Below, one piece after another: positions 8,839-17,687 of a stretch of DNA of 64,000 nt. The notes beneath the pieces were generated by a model. It saw only the letters and a program-made list of their open reading frames with translations, did not search any database and had not been told where the DNA came from. The stretch is from Arenicellales bacterium (GTDB lineage Bacteria > Pseudomonadota > Gammaproteobacteria > Arenicellales > JAJDZL01). The position numbers and the translations under genes were made by a program. Location of the stretch: assembly GCA_951813075.1 (NCBI GenBank), contig OX638343.1:1234149-1298148 (forward strand), given 5' to 3'. How positions within the stretch are numbered: position 1 is the first letter of the stretch; each line of letters starts with the position of its first letter.

Positions 8839-9672
8839 TCAGGCTTCAGAGCCCAATGGTGTGGAGGCCGCTACATCCGGTCGTTTGGGCTGTCCCTTCA
8901 GGTTCTTTTTAAGGTACTTATCACTGTAGCCATTAAACAAGTGTCCAAGTAGTCCTCGGTCAAGATCAGAGGTTCCGAACATCCAATCTGCAATCGGGAA
9001 TGTTAGGTTCATATTTACTTCCATCATCAACCTGGCATTATGGTGCGCAGTGTGATGGCGTCTGATGGTATTGACCAATGGCATATTTCGCACGAACCAG
9101 TTCTCATCCACATGGCAACAGAAATGCATGAATTCGTACGTGATGTAGATGCCGGTGGTTGTACACATGAACAGCCACGCGATATTGGTGGTGGCGATCA
9201 TATTTAATACGAACGCTCCCGGAATGGAGATAAGAATGAAGATGACAAGTGCGTACGGAGGGAAGAACGTCACGCGCCAGTCTTTCTGATCTCTAAAACG
9301 CATCTCACTATCTGTGAAAAATTGATGATGCTGAAGCGTGTGGCGCTTATAGATCGCCTTCAAACCTGAAAACTTCTGTGGTCGATGCATGACCTTGAGA
9401 TGCAGATACCATTCAAAAATATTGCATGCTACAAGAAACACCGGGATTGTTGCCCACTCCCACCATTGCACGTTTTCAAGGTGTTGGACGTACAGCCAGA
9501 TTGCTGTCAGTCCGATCGTGTAAATAATGAAAACATGGACTGGACCGTTGTACCAACCAGCGATTCGACTTCTGTACAGGCGACGATAGTTGCCCTGTTT
9601 TTCGGTCATCATAATCGTATCCTCCAAACCGATTTTCTGGTGCGAATTCGTGTCTTGTTTCGTCGCACTCAA
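8839..9672 (-). CDS. Membrane fatty acid hydroxylase/sterol desaturase-family di-iron enzyme
   Basis: The 277-residue protein has several membrane segments and the histidine clusters of the fatty acid hydroxylase superfamily: HLKVMH, HTLQHHQFF, HFCCH and RRHHTAHH. These hold a non-haem di-iron centre that inserts oxygen into, or desaturates, lipid substrates at the membrane. It is the first gene of a leftward cluster and presumably feeds a hydroxylated product to later steps; the alcohol dehydrogenase at the end of the cluster is a candidate next enzyme. Internal ATGs (residues 21-22) could also serve as starts. The substrate is unknown. Confidence 0.8.
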   Translation of the reverse strand: MSATKQDTNSHQKIGLEDTIMMTEKQGNYRRLYRSRIAGWYNGPVHVFIIYTIGLTAIWLYVQHLENVQWWEWATIPVFLVACNIFEWYLHLKVMHRPQKFSGLKAIYKRHTLQHHQFFTDSEMRFRDQKDWRVTFFPPYALVIFILISIPGAFVLNMIATTNIAWLFMCTTTGIYITYEFMHFCCHVDENWFVRNMPLVNTIRRHHTAHHNARLMMEVNMNLTFPIADWMFGTSDLDRGLLGHLFNGYSDKYLKKNLKGQPKRPDVAASTPLGSEA

Positions 9673-9991
9673 AATATGCGATACCGATTTTTTCTTTCAT
9701 ATATGTTAATTGTCGGGCATTGAATAATCAAGTTCAAAGGTGTTCAGTCATTCCTCTTTGTAATATCGACTCACGTCAAATGTGCGTTTGGAATCGAGCT
9801 ATCTGCGGTAATCACTTGAAAGCATATTGCGGAGATATTTAGTCGATGCTCTCATGCAAGTAGGGGCAATTTACGTTCGGGTTTCTGCAGTGGGAATTGT
9901 GTAAAGACGATGGGCATTGTCCCGTTCACTCGCGAAACTCAATCGTTTCAGGTGAATCTTCATCCTTGTAATTGTTTACCTCTCTTAATTT
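9673..9991. other. Spacer without recognised gene
   Basis: Nothing is recognised here except the presumed upstream region of the leftward hydroxylase operon. The right end adjoins the remnant of the AlbA_2 regulator gene. Confidence 0.4.
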
Positions 9992-10777
9992 TTATAGTTC
10001 GCGTCCCTCTGATGTCAGACTATAGCGTTGGTTCCTGCTACGCGGTTTGTCTGGAAATGTCATTTCGGTCAAGCCTACCCGAATTGTGGGCGAGAAGTAA
10101 TTCTTCCGGCGTTTTGAAGTTACTGTCTGGTTTTTTGCCCGAAATCGCCAACAACATCGGAATTTCTTTGGTTACTCATGTTGGTTTTTGGAGCTTACAT
10201 CCGTGGTTTCTTCCGTGGTTTCTTCCATGGTTACTTCCATGGTTACTTCCATGGTTACTTCCGTGGCGACCTACTTCGCCGAATTTCAATCGGCGATTTC
10301 GCGTGTTTCGGAGCTGGGCCAGAACGTGGTAGTTAAAAAACTGTTTACTTCGAAATCCGGCTCAGTGCAACCTGATGCCTGAGTCTCGTTACGGATACGG
10401 AGAATACCCGTACCTGTCCTCTCAAAAAAGGAAATTCTGTGAAGCAAGTCAGCAATTAAAGTATTGCTTCAAACGCTCTTGCTGCCAAGGTCTGAGGGTG
10501 ACATACTGTGAGGTGGTTCGCCCGGACTGATCACCTCAACGCAGTCGCTGTAAATCTCGACCAAAACATTAGCCCCTTCAATAAACCAATCGCGATGCAT
10601 GACAGCATTCGTAATTGCCTCTCGCAACGCGTTGGAGGGATGCTCTGGAATTTTCCCCCGTCCGAGTCCCTCAATTCGGTAAGCGGCAGAGGTATTACGC
10701 TCAACAAATTGGAGCGTACCCTCTATGCCCGCTACCATTCCACCATTGAAATCCTTGCGGTCCGTCTCGTGTGTCAA
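9992..10777 (-). pseudogene. AlbA_2-type ATP-binding regulator, 5'-truncated and broken (copy 1)
   Basis: The first 102 codons match the middle of the gene at 12962-14412. DRKDFNGG here corresponds to DRKNFDGG there, and ALREAITNAVMHRDWFIEGAN and EVISPGEPP also correspond. A TGA follows SDLGSKSV, and homology continues past it: LIADLLHRISFFERTGTG, a hinge of E-V/E-T repeats, then VGLTEMTFPDKPRSRNQRY at the C-terminus. Further stops and frameshifts interrupt it. The N-terminal AlbA_2 domain is absent, cut off close to a perfect inverted repeat at 10784-10817. This copy is not functional as a full protein. Confidence 0.8.
10201..10266. repeat. 12-base tandem repeat in the hinge of regulator copy 1
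   Basis: Five complete 12-base units and half of a sixth are present: two of CCGTGGTTTCTT, three of CCATGGTTACTT, then CCGTGG. On the coding (minus) strand they give a Glu-Val/Thr-Thr-Met/Thr repeat. It corresponds to the Thr-Pro-Lys-Glu repeat in copy 2 but has different unit sequence and more units. Confidence 0.9.
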
Positions 10778-10783
10778 TGAGAT

Positions 10784-10817
10784 GAAGTTTGGTGAGAATT
10801 GCTTCTCACCAAACTTC
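10784..10817. repeat. Perfect 15-base inverted repeat
   Basis: GAAGTTTGGTGAGAA (10784-10798) and its exact complement (10803-10817) flank a 4-base loop. It lies 45 bases beyond the stop of the binding-protein gene and would form a strong hairpin at the end of that transcript. No T-run follows on either strand, so it is an atypical terminator, an RNA-stabilising hairpin, or a mark of the rearrangement that truncated regulator copy 1. Confidence 0.7.
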
Positions 10818-10862
10818 CTTCATACGCGCAATTCAAACTTATTGAATCGATAGAGGAAAGAC

Positions 10863-12464
10863 TTACGCTTGAGTGAAATAGCGAAGCAGCGGGAGACCGT
10901 CCGGTCGAAATGCCGGCGTTACGGAATTTCGATAGATTACGGGTGTCGCTTCGTGCGTGATGAAACGATACGCTCCGCTTTCCTCCATCAAATCTTGCAA
11001 TCTTTGATACATTTCACCTCGCTTCCCTGTATCAGTTTCCGCTTTAGCCATGGATTCAAGACTGTCAAACTCCTCGTTGCTGAATCGTTCCCAGTTCCAA
11101 ATTCCCTTCTGGCTCGTCACAAACCACGCGGTTGCATAAGATGGGTCTGGTCCCATTGAATACCGATTCAGAATCAACTGAATATTTTTATACTGTTCAC
11201 CGGCACTCTGATCACCAAGTGACCAAAAAGCACCAGATTCATGAAGATTGACATCAACATTAATGCCCGCTTCGGCGCAAGTAGCCTGAATGACCTGAGC
11301 CGTGGTGACATTAGCAGCTTTGTTCAGAATATCCAAAGTCACATTCGCACCCCCTTCCATACCAGCCATTGCAAGCAATTCCTTCGCCTTTCCAATGTTT
11401 GCCTGCGGAGGCACCATGGCTTGTGGACGATGTCCCAATAATCCCGGGGCAATGATGCCAGTTGCCGCATCGGCTGCACCGAAATACGAAGCTTCAAGAA
11501 TGGAGGGTACGTCGATACAATGCTGAACGGCTTTTCGCAGGTACTCGTTTGACATGGCTTCATTTTCGACATTCATACCAACCCACACGTAGTAGAGCGA
11601 AGGATACTCCTCTACTGTAGAGTTTTCCGGTGGAGATTCCTTCAGACTCGCAACTGAACTGAGTGCTATCCTGGTATAGTCGAGATCACCAGCTTCAAAA
11701 GCAATTTGAGCAGAGTTCTCATCGTCAATTGGAAGAATATGAATTTCGTCGAAAGGCGCACTGCCGCCATGCCATTGTGGATTGCGAACAAGTATCGTCT
11801 TCTGCTTGGGTTGCCATTCGTGATGACTATAAGGCCCTGATCCGCACGGGGTTGTCGTTTCCACTTTACCGCCTGCTTCCTCCCAGGCTTTCTTGCTAAC
11901 AATGTTTCCAACGATATACGGCATCGCAATCGTCCAAGCGGGAGGATAGGGTTCATCGAAAACGATCGTCCCTTCATACTTGCCTTCCACGGTCACTTCC
12001 TTCAATGTGCCCCAGTCTGGTGTGTTTGTAGACGCGACTTCCGGATCAAGAATACGCTCATATGAATACTTTACATCCTCCGCAGTCATCTCGCCGTAAC
12101 CGTTGGTGAACATAACGCCTGGCTTCAGCTTGAAAGCAATGCGTGTATCATCTAGCTGACTGATCGATTCGGCAGCGTCCAGTTGCCACCCCCATTCGCG
12201 TCCAGGCTTGTATTGGATCAGCTTGCTATAAATGCTGCTATGGATTTCTTCATCCACAACACCGACGGAATGAGCTGGATCCAGACTCCTCATGTCAGAG
12301 TAAGCACGAACTCTGAGAATTGTCTTATCCTGAGCGTAGACAATCTGACTCATGCTGCCAGTAGCCGCAGCAACGCTCAAAGCCCCCGTAGTTTTAAGAA
12401 AATCCCTCCTGCTAAGCGAGGTATGACAATGGTTTTTTTTCATTTTCAAGTCTCCAAATTTCAA
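10863..12464 (-). CDS. Peptide/nickel-type ABC transporter substrate-binding protein, Tat-exported
   Basis: The 533-residue product belongs to the SBP_bac_5 (DppA/OppA) family, as shown by LRVRAYSDMRSLDPAHS, LKPGVMFTNGYGEMTAEDV, KYSYERILDP and the C-terminal WNWERFSNEEFDSL region. The N-terminus carries a twin-arginine signal, SRRDFLKTTGALSVAAATG, ending near VYAQ, so the folded protein is probably exported to the periplasm. It should deliver a peptide-like ligand to the DppBCDF-type transporter encoded at 16743-20456. It is separated from those genes by a broken regulator and a CocE hydrolase. No other binding protein is seen near that transporter. Confidence 0.88.
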   Translation of the reverse strand: MKFGDLKMKKNHCHTSLSRRDFLKTTGALSVAAATGSMSQIVYAQDKTILRVRAYSDMRSLDPAHSVGVVDEEIHSSIYSKLIQYKPGREWGWQLDAAESISQLDDTRIAFKLKPGVMFTNGYGEMTAEDVKYSYERILDPEVASTNTPDWGTLKEVTVEGKYEGTIVFDEPYPPAWTIAMPYIVGNIVSKKAWEEAGGKVETTTPCGSGPYSHHEWQPKQKTILVRNPQWHGGSAPFDEIHILPIDDENSAQIAFEAGDLDYTRIALSSVASLKESPPENSTVEEYPSLYYVWVGMNVENEAMSNEYLRKAVQHCIDVPSILEASYFGAADAATGIIAPGLLGHRPQAMVPPQANIGKAKELLAMAGMEGGANVTLDILNKAANVTTAQVIQATCAEAGINVDVNLHESGAFWSLGDQSAGEQYKNIQLILNRYSMGPDPSYATAWFVTSQKGIWNWERFSNEEFDSLESMAKAETDTGKRGEMYQRLQDLMEESGAYRFITHEATPVIYRNSVTPAFRPDGLPLLRYFTQA

Positions 12465-12961
12465 GAATTTGATTATTTCGTTATGGAATGTATCACAAAT
12501 TAAACCACAAAAATGATTTGTTCCCTCAAAATACCGAACTCTCGAATGAATCGGCCGGATACTTCATCGATTCAATCTCTGGTCTGATTTTCGAGTTTTT
12601 CGATTTGTAGTATTCGGAGTCAAATTTCACTCTAGTTGCAAATGACCAAACTATTTTTGAGGCGAGTTATTGAAACTCTCAACCCTATATCAGTGAAATA
12701 TGGCAATGTAATCGACTTATTCGTAAACTTTGTCAATTAGTAGCCGGAATTGCCGTCAAAAACGACTACTATAATTAGGAATTTGCTACCTGCGCAATCT
12801 CTGGGACATCGATTTCGATTTAGTCGCGAGCGCATATGCATTGAAACAATCAAAATGGATGCTGATTGTTCAAGGACATTGACAGTTTATCCGGCAAAAT
12901 CCGGTAAATTTGTACCAGTTTGATTTCGTGGGATCAGATTGGTCCCCAACCGTTCTACCTG
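12465..12961. other. Spacer upstream of the binding-protein gene
   Basis: No gene is recognised. A possible minus-strand -35 (TTGACA, read from TGTCAA near 12735) has a 17-base spacer but a poor -10, so it is not called as a promoter. Confidence 0.4.
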
Positions 12962-14412
12962 TTAGATTTCGCGGTTATTCTTCAGGACTTCTTTGCCCTT
13001 TTTCGTCAGACGATAGCGCTGGTTCCTGTGACGTGGGTTGTCTGGGAATGTCATTTCAATCAGACCGGCTTGAATCGCGGGCAACAGATATGTCTTGCGA
13101 AAGTGATCGGTATTTTTTAACCCGAGCGCACTTTGAAGATCTTTTCTAGTCATTTCGCTTGAAATTGCTTGCAGCAGCTGGACTTCTTTGGTTACTCGCT
13201 TCGGTTTCTCAAGGAAATCTTTCGGGGTTTCTTTCGGGGTTTCTTTCGGGGTAACCTGCTCTCCTGAAAGTCTTTCTACCTCTTCCCGAACCATAGGGTT
13301 CGGCCGGAAAGTCACGGTGAAGAAGCCGTTGACATCAAATTCAGGTTCGGGGCAACCCTGTGCACGTACCTCGTTCCGAATACGCCGTATTCCGGTGCCA
13401 GCCTTCTCAATAAAGGAAATACGGTGAAGCAGGTCAGCAATTAAAGCGTTGCGGCGAACACTCTTGCTACCAAGGTCGCTGAGCGCCAAGCCCCGGGGCA
13501 AGCCGCCCGGGCTAACGACCTCGATGCGGTCGGTGTAAATCTCAACGAAGATATTCGCACCCTCCAAAACCAATCTCGATGCATGACGGAATTCGTAATC
13601 GCTTCTCGCAGGGCTCCCGTGGGGAATTCAGGTATGTTCTCGCGTATCAAACCTTTGATGCGGTAAGCTGTACGAGTATTTCGTTCAATGAAATGAAGGG
13701 CACTCTCAATATCAGCTACGACTCCACCATCAAAATTCTTGCGATCCAAGATGTCTGCTTTGTCGGTACCTTTTGCCAATAGACAGGTAATGTAAGCCTG
13801 TGGAAAGAAACGGCGAACATTCTTCGCAAAGAAGAGTACACCCGCGTTGCGGAAAAGCAATCCGCTCCCCACTCGTTCAGCAACATCGATGTTGACAAGC
13901 ACATCCTCAACCTGCGGTTGACCCGTTATCCCAGAATAACCAAACCAAGTATCAAACTTCTCCTGGTCAAAGTCCTGTGGGTATTTAAACCGGGAACAAG
14001 GGGTGAAATCAAATCGGATTGACCCTTCAAAACGAAAAAAATCACGGATCTCATCGCGACTTAGTTTCTGTGTCACAGCACCTTGACGCCAGAAAAAACC
14101 GTCGCTACATTGCACTGGCTTGGATTCGCTTTCTCTTACATGGATAACAAAAACTCTATCAACAACCTCCTCTCGTATCTTTACGGGGGGATCACAGTTG
14201 CGGGCTATATCTTGAATTTGTCCACGTAGAGTGTTGGAGTCTCGCACACCGAGCACTTTACCATCGTCACTCACACCCAAAAGAATCTTTCCACCAATTG
14301 TATTGGCGAGCGCGACGATTTCTCGTGCAATTGATCGTGAAAATTTCTCCTTGAACTCAAGAGTTGTCCCTGCAGCCAAATGGACAAGAATATTGAGGTC
14401 GTCAATTTTCAT
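12962..14412 (-). pseudogene. AlbA_2-type ATP-binding transcriptional regulator with single frameshift (copy 2)
   Basis: Two overlapping frames together encode one protein of roughly 480 residues. The N-terminal part has an AlbA_2 domain (TLEFKEKFSRSIAREIVALAN, GKILLGVSDDGKVLGV), then the family's ALREAITNSVMHRDWF. The second frame continues with LEGANIFVEIYTDRIEVVSP, a TPKE repeat hinge and a winged-helix-like C-terminus. The break is at a run of four A on the plus strand (13566-13569). Copy 1 reads HRDWFIEGAN without a break, so loss of one base from the homopolymer explains it. It could be a recent mutation or a sequencing error. Such proteins are commonly annotated as putative DNA-binding or ATP-binding regulators. 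Confidence 0.8.
13219..13254. repeat. 12-base tandem repeat in the hinge of regulator copy 2
   Basis: Three units based on CTTTCGGGGTTT occur in a row, the last diverging at its final bases. On the minus strand they encode the TPKETPKETPK hinge between the conserved core and the C-terminal DNA-binding region. Confidence 0.85.
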
Positions 14413-14682
14413 GCGATTTCTTCGAATCTTTTCTTATTCTTCATCGACACACTTATCAAATCGATTGAAAAACTTCGATAAACAAATATTCCTCATTATC
14501 TGGCACGCAACTAACCATAGGTAAGTAAATTGGATTCTCCCGCATTCTTTTTAATATCACATTCCAAAGACTCGTACGAAAGGCTATGTCCAGATGCATT
14601 TTTCGCGACTTGAGCCTTTCTTGTACATCTAAATTTGGTAGGTATGACAACTACTATGCCCTTACCAAACTCAACGCACTAA

Positions 14683-16695
14683 CTAGCCATACTTTCGGGG
14701 AATATCCGAATTCCATTTCCTAGAAAAGATCAGTGATTCGTTTTCCTTGACGTCAAGAGAACCGCTCAATCGAAAAAGCTCTTCATTTGAAGATAACTCG
14801 GCCGTACCTATGACCTCAACAATCCTGCTATCCTGAGAAAAATGCAAGCGATGAACGAATTTACTCCGCGCACTTGTGATACTGTCTAGTCTGATCGTAT
14901 GACACGCATCGGATTCAAAACCAAAATCCAGACCGATGTTCGGAAACCGCATGACTTTCTTCGGTTGTTTCCAGACGTCCGAACGAGTTTGACCTGTTGG
15001 ATCGATCTCAATTCGCCTTTCAAGTTCGGGGTCCGCCACGACAATGTGATTGTCGATCAAAGAGTCCAGTGACTCTGCTTCCGACATATTTCGATCTGTC
15101 GCGGGCACCGAAGGAAAAATTGGAATGAATAGCGAGCATCGGTCAGGATACAACTTCAATCGCGATAGTCCCGGTGACGGCCAGACCAGCGGCCAGTATG
15201 AACCAGATATCGAAATTCTCAAACGATGACCCACCTCAAATCGATAAGCTTTGTTCGGAAAATTGATCATGTACTTGGAAACATCGTTTTCGCTATATTC
15301 AAATGGAGTTTTCAAATCATCACCTAATGCAAGGTTCCGAATCGCAAGACTGACCTGAGCTACTTTGTTATCTGGCGCCACGTCACAAATTCTCACGGAA
15401 ATCTGGGCGTTTCGCTGATCTCTTGCAATTGATAGCTCAAGCTGCGCGGAACCCAACAAGACAATCGGTTCTGCAATCGTGTTTGTTTCAAAAACAAGTG
15501 ATCGTTCATCGTCAACCTGCTGATCCAGAGGAAGCCCTCCAGCTCGCCCAAAATAACCGGTATCCCCCGCAGCCATACCCACCGTCAGATCTACTGGAAT
15601 AATTTCCGCCAAATTGCTATCGGCAGGGTCAGATCGCAATGACCGATCGACAAAATAGTAAGATTGCGTCTTGCTCTCTGGACACGGCCAATCTTGCTGC
15701 ACCGTCCAGAAGCCGGAAGACTTCTCAACTCTGTCTTGAGGTTCATCATAGCTGCTGACCCAAACAGTCAGTTTCGGATCTTTTGGAACACCGTTCTCAA
15801 CCCCATTCAGCCAATGGTTCCACCACCTTGTAGCAACTTTCTGGAACGAAATTCCAGGACCGGGGCTGGCCTGGTCCGGATAGTGATGCCCCCAGGGTCC
15901 GATGATTCCCCAGCAGTTTGAGGGATCTTGATTGAGACAATTAATCACGGTATTGCTATAGCGATCTCGCCACCCGCCAACCAGTAATACAGGGCATTCA
16001 TACCGCTTGCCTGTCTGGCTCACTGAGCCATTTTGCCAATAGTCATCGAATATTTGATGGCTAAGCCAGTTTTCGCCCGGAAATTGGGCTTTTTCCAGGC
16101 GTTGCATCCATATTTCTCTCCACTTTTCGCCGAGATTTTCCGGATCAGGCGGGCTTGCCAGAATAGCGGGCAGAGTTGCCGCCCATTCCACAGTATCGGT
16201 CAGTACACACCCACCCATGTAATGAATATCGTCTTCAAACCGATTGTCAGTTGCACACACAGCAATGATGGCTTTCAACGCAGCCGGTTTTTCAATCGCA
16301 GTCTGCAGACTGCTGGTGCCGCCCCAAGAGGTGCCCATCATACCGACTTGCCCGTTACACCAATGCTGTGCCGCGATCCATTCAATCACTTCCTTGGCAT
16401 CAGATAGTTCGCGTATGCCATACATGTCCTCCATGTGACCTCCAGAGTCACCCGAACCGCGCATGTCGACACGAACCGATGCATACCCTTGCTGCGCGAA
16501 ATAGACATGGTTGCGCTCGTCTCGAACTCGAACCATGTCTCGTTTCCGATAAGGAATGTACTCAAGAATTGCTGCTACAGAATTAATTCCGACATGACTT
16601 GGAAGCCAGATACGCGCGGAAAGATGGACACCGTCCGACATCCTTATTGGATTGTGTTCAATATTCGTTACGTTGTATAAATGTTCCTTGTTCAC
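14683..16695 (-). CDS. CocE/NonD (peptidase S15-like) alpha/beta hydrolase
   Basis: This 670-residue protein has the X-Pro dipeptidyl-peptidase/CocE layout: an N-terminal hydrolase domain and a C-terminal jelly-roll domain (LELSIARDQRNAQISVRICDV). The catalytic serine is in MGTSWGGTSS, the acid in GGWRDRYSNT and the histidine in GPWGHHYPD. The family hydrolyses esters or amides, including cocaine esterase, cephalosporin acylases and amino acid esterases. The start used is GTG at 16695; an ATG at 16641 lies just before MSDGVHLS. It is divergent from the dppB-like gene, with only 47 bases between, and has a paralogue at the far end of the transporter operon. No signal peptide is seen, so it acts in the cytoplasm. 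Confidence 0.87.
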   Translation of the reverse strand: MNKEHLYNVTNIEHNPIRMSDGVHLSARIWLPSHVGINSVAAILEYIPYRKRDMVRVRDERNHVYFAQQGYASVRVDMRGSGDSGGHMEDMYGIRELSDAKEVIEWIAAQHWCNGQVGMMGTSWGGTSSLQTAIEKPAALKAIIAVCATDNRFEDDIHYMGGCVLTDTVEWAATLPAILASPPDPENLGEKWREIWMQRLEKAQFPGENWLSHQIFDDYWQNGSVSQTGKRYECPVLLVGGWRDRYSNTVINCLNQDPSNCWGIIGPWGHHYPDQASPGPGISFQKVATRWWNHWLNGVENGVPKDPKLTVWVSSYDEPQDRVEKSSGFWTVQQDWPCPESKTQSYYFVDRSLRSDPADSNLAEIIPVDLTVGMAAGDTGYFGRAGGLPLDQQVDDERSLVFETNTIAEPIVLLGSAQLELSIARDQRNAQISVRICDVAPDNKVAQVSLAIRNLALGDDLKTPFEYSENDVSKYMINFPNKAYRFEVGHRLRISISGSYWPLVWPSPGLSRLKLYPDRCSLFIPIFPSVPATDRNMSEAESLDSLIDNHIVVADPELERRIEIDPTGQTRSDVWKQPKKVMRFPNIGLDFGFESDACHTIRLDSITSARSKFVHRLHFSQDSRIVEVIGTAELSSNEELFRLSGSLDVKENESLIFSRKWNSDIPRKYG

Positions 16696-16742
16696 GTCAG
16701 TTTATCGAGCTGATCTACCACTGGAAACTCAGCGAGGTCTCT

Positions 16743-17687
16743 TTGCTACCCTACATTTTGAAGCGCGTTGGCTTGGGAATCATCATCGTCCTGCTGGCTG
16801 TGGCGTTGCTTTTCTGTATGATACATTTGATTCCTGGCGACCCCGCACGAATCGTTTTGGGGCCAAGAGCCACGCCCGAATTGATCGCAGCGATGTCAGC
16901 GCGGCTTGGATTGGATCTGCCGTTTCCGGTGCAAATCATGCGCTTTTTCACGAACCTGCTGCGTGGCGATTTGGGTATGGACGTAATCACCAATCGCCCC
17001 GTTGTTGAAATCGTCATCGGACAATTGCCGTACACCTTGTGGTTGATCTTTTGCGCAATCATTTTCGCCGGATTGATCGGTATTCCACTAGGTTGCTACT
17101 CTGCGCTGCATCGAAACACCTTATTCGATCGCATCAGCGGCGTAATTTCCGTTTCATTCATCACGACACCGGCTTTTGTTGTAGCACTCTATGCATTGTT
17201 GATTTTCGCCGTCGCACTCCAGTGGTTTCCTTCAGTTGGGGCTGGTGATCGAGGAGATTGGCTGGATCAGGCAATGCATCTCGTACTACCGGTGTTCTCG
17301 ATCGGATTGGCGTGGGTGGGTTATCTGGCGCGATTGGTGCGTGCATCAATGCTGGAAGTAATGGAAGAAAGTCATATTCGAACAGCCCGCGCTTTCGGCC
17401 TGTCAGAAAGAAGAGTCATCTACCACTACGCGTTGAAACTGGCAATTTTACCGACGGTTTCCGTTATCGGTGTCGGAATGGGGTATCTGTTGTCGGCTGC
17501 GCTGCTTACCGAGATTGTCTTCTCTCGTCCGGGAATCGGAAAATTGATCTACGATTCGGTAATCACCCGAAATTATCCAGTCGTGATGGGATCAGTGCTG
17601 GTCAGCACAATTCTGTTTGTCGCCAGCACCACCATGTCTGATCTGGTCAATGCCTGGCTGGACCCGCGAACCCGGTCAAATTTATGA
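16743..17687 (+). CDS. dppB: Peptide-type ABC transporter permease (DppB-like)
   Basis: The 314-residue membrane protein has HLIPGDPARIVLGPRAT after the first membrane helix and the EAA loop RTARAFGLSERRVIYHYALK, both typical of DppB/OppB. It forms the channel together with the DppC-like protein encoded next. The start chosen is TTG at 16743, five bases after a GAGG ribosome-binding sequence. The in-frame ATG at 16599 would begin inside the divergent hydrolase gene. The next gene overlaps its stop by four bases. Confidence 0.88.
   Translation: MLPYILKRVGLGIIIVLLAVALLFCMIHLIPGDPARIVLGPRATPELIAAMSARLGLDLPFPVQIMRFFTNLLRGDLGMDVITNRPVVEIVIGQLPYTLWLIFCAIIFAGLIGIPLGCYSALHRNTLFDRISGVISVSFITTPAFVVALYALLIFAVALQWFPSVGAGDRGDWLDQAMHLVLPVFSIGLAWVGYLARLVRASMLEVMEESHIRTARAFGLSERRVIYHYALKLAILPTVSVIGVGMGYLLSAALLTEIVFSRPGIGKLIYDSVITRNYPVVMGSVLVSTILFVASTTMSDLVNAWLDPRTRSNL

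Noticed and set aside
10201-10266. CRISPR-like or satellite repeat
   Set aside because: Units are only 12 bases, without spacers, and fit a coding hinge repeat shared in position with copy 2.
12700-12741. Promoter for the binding-protein gene (TTGACA on the minus strand)
   Set aside because: The matching -10 position (GATTAC) is poor and the site is about 250 bases from the start codon.
14456-14650. 64-codon minus-strand frame between the AlbA_2 copy 2 and the CocE hydrolase
   Set aside because: No recognisable domain, no ribosome-binding site and no conserved-looking composition; probably chance.
16599-16742. Longer start of the DppB-like permease at ATG 16599
   Set aside because: It would overlap the 5' end of the divergent hydrolase gene and adds residues unlike DppB; TTG 16743 has a GAGG site.
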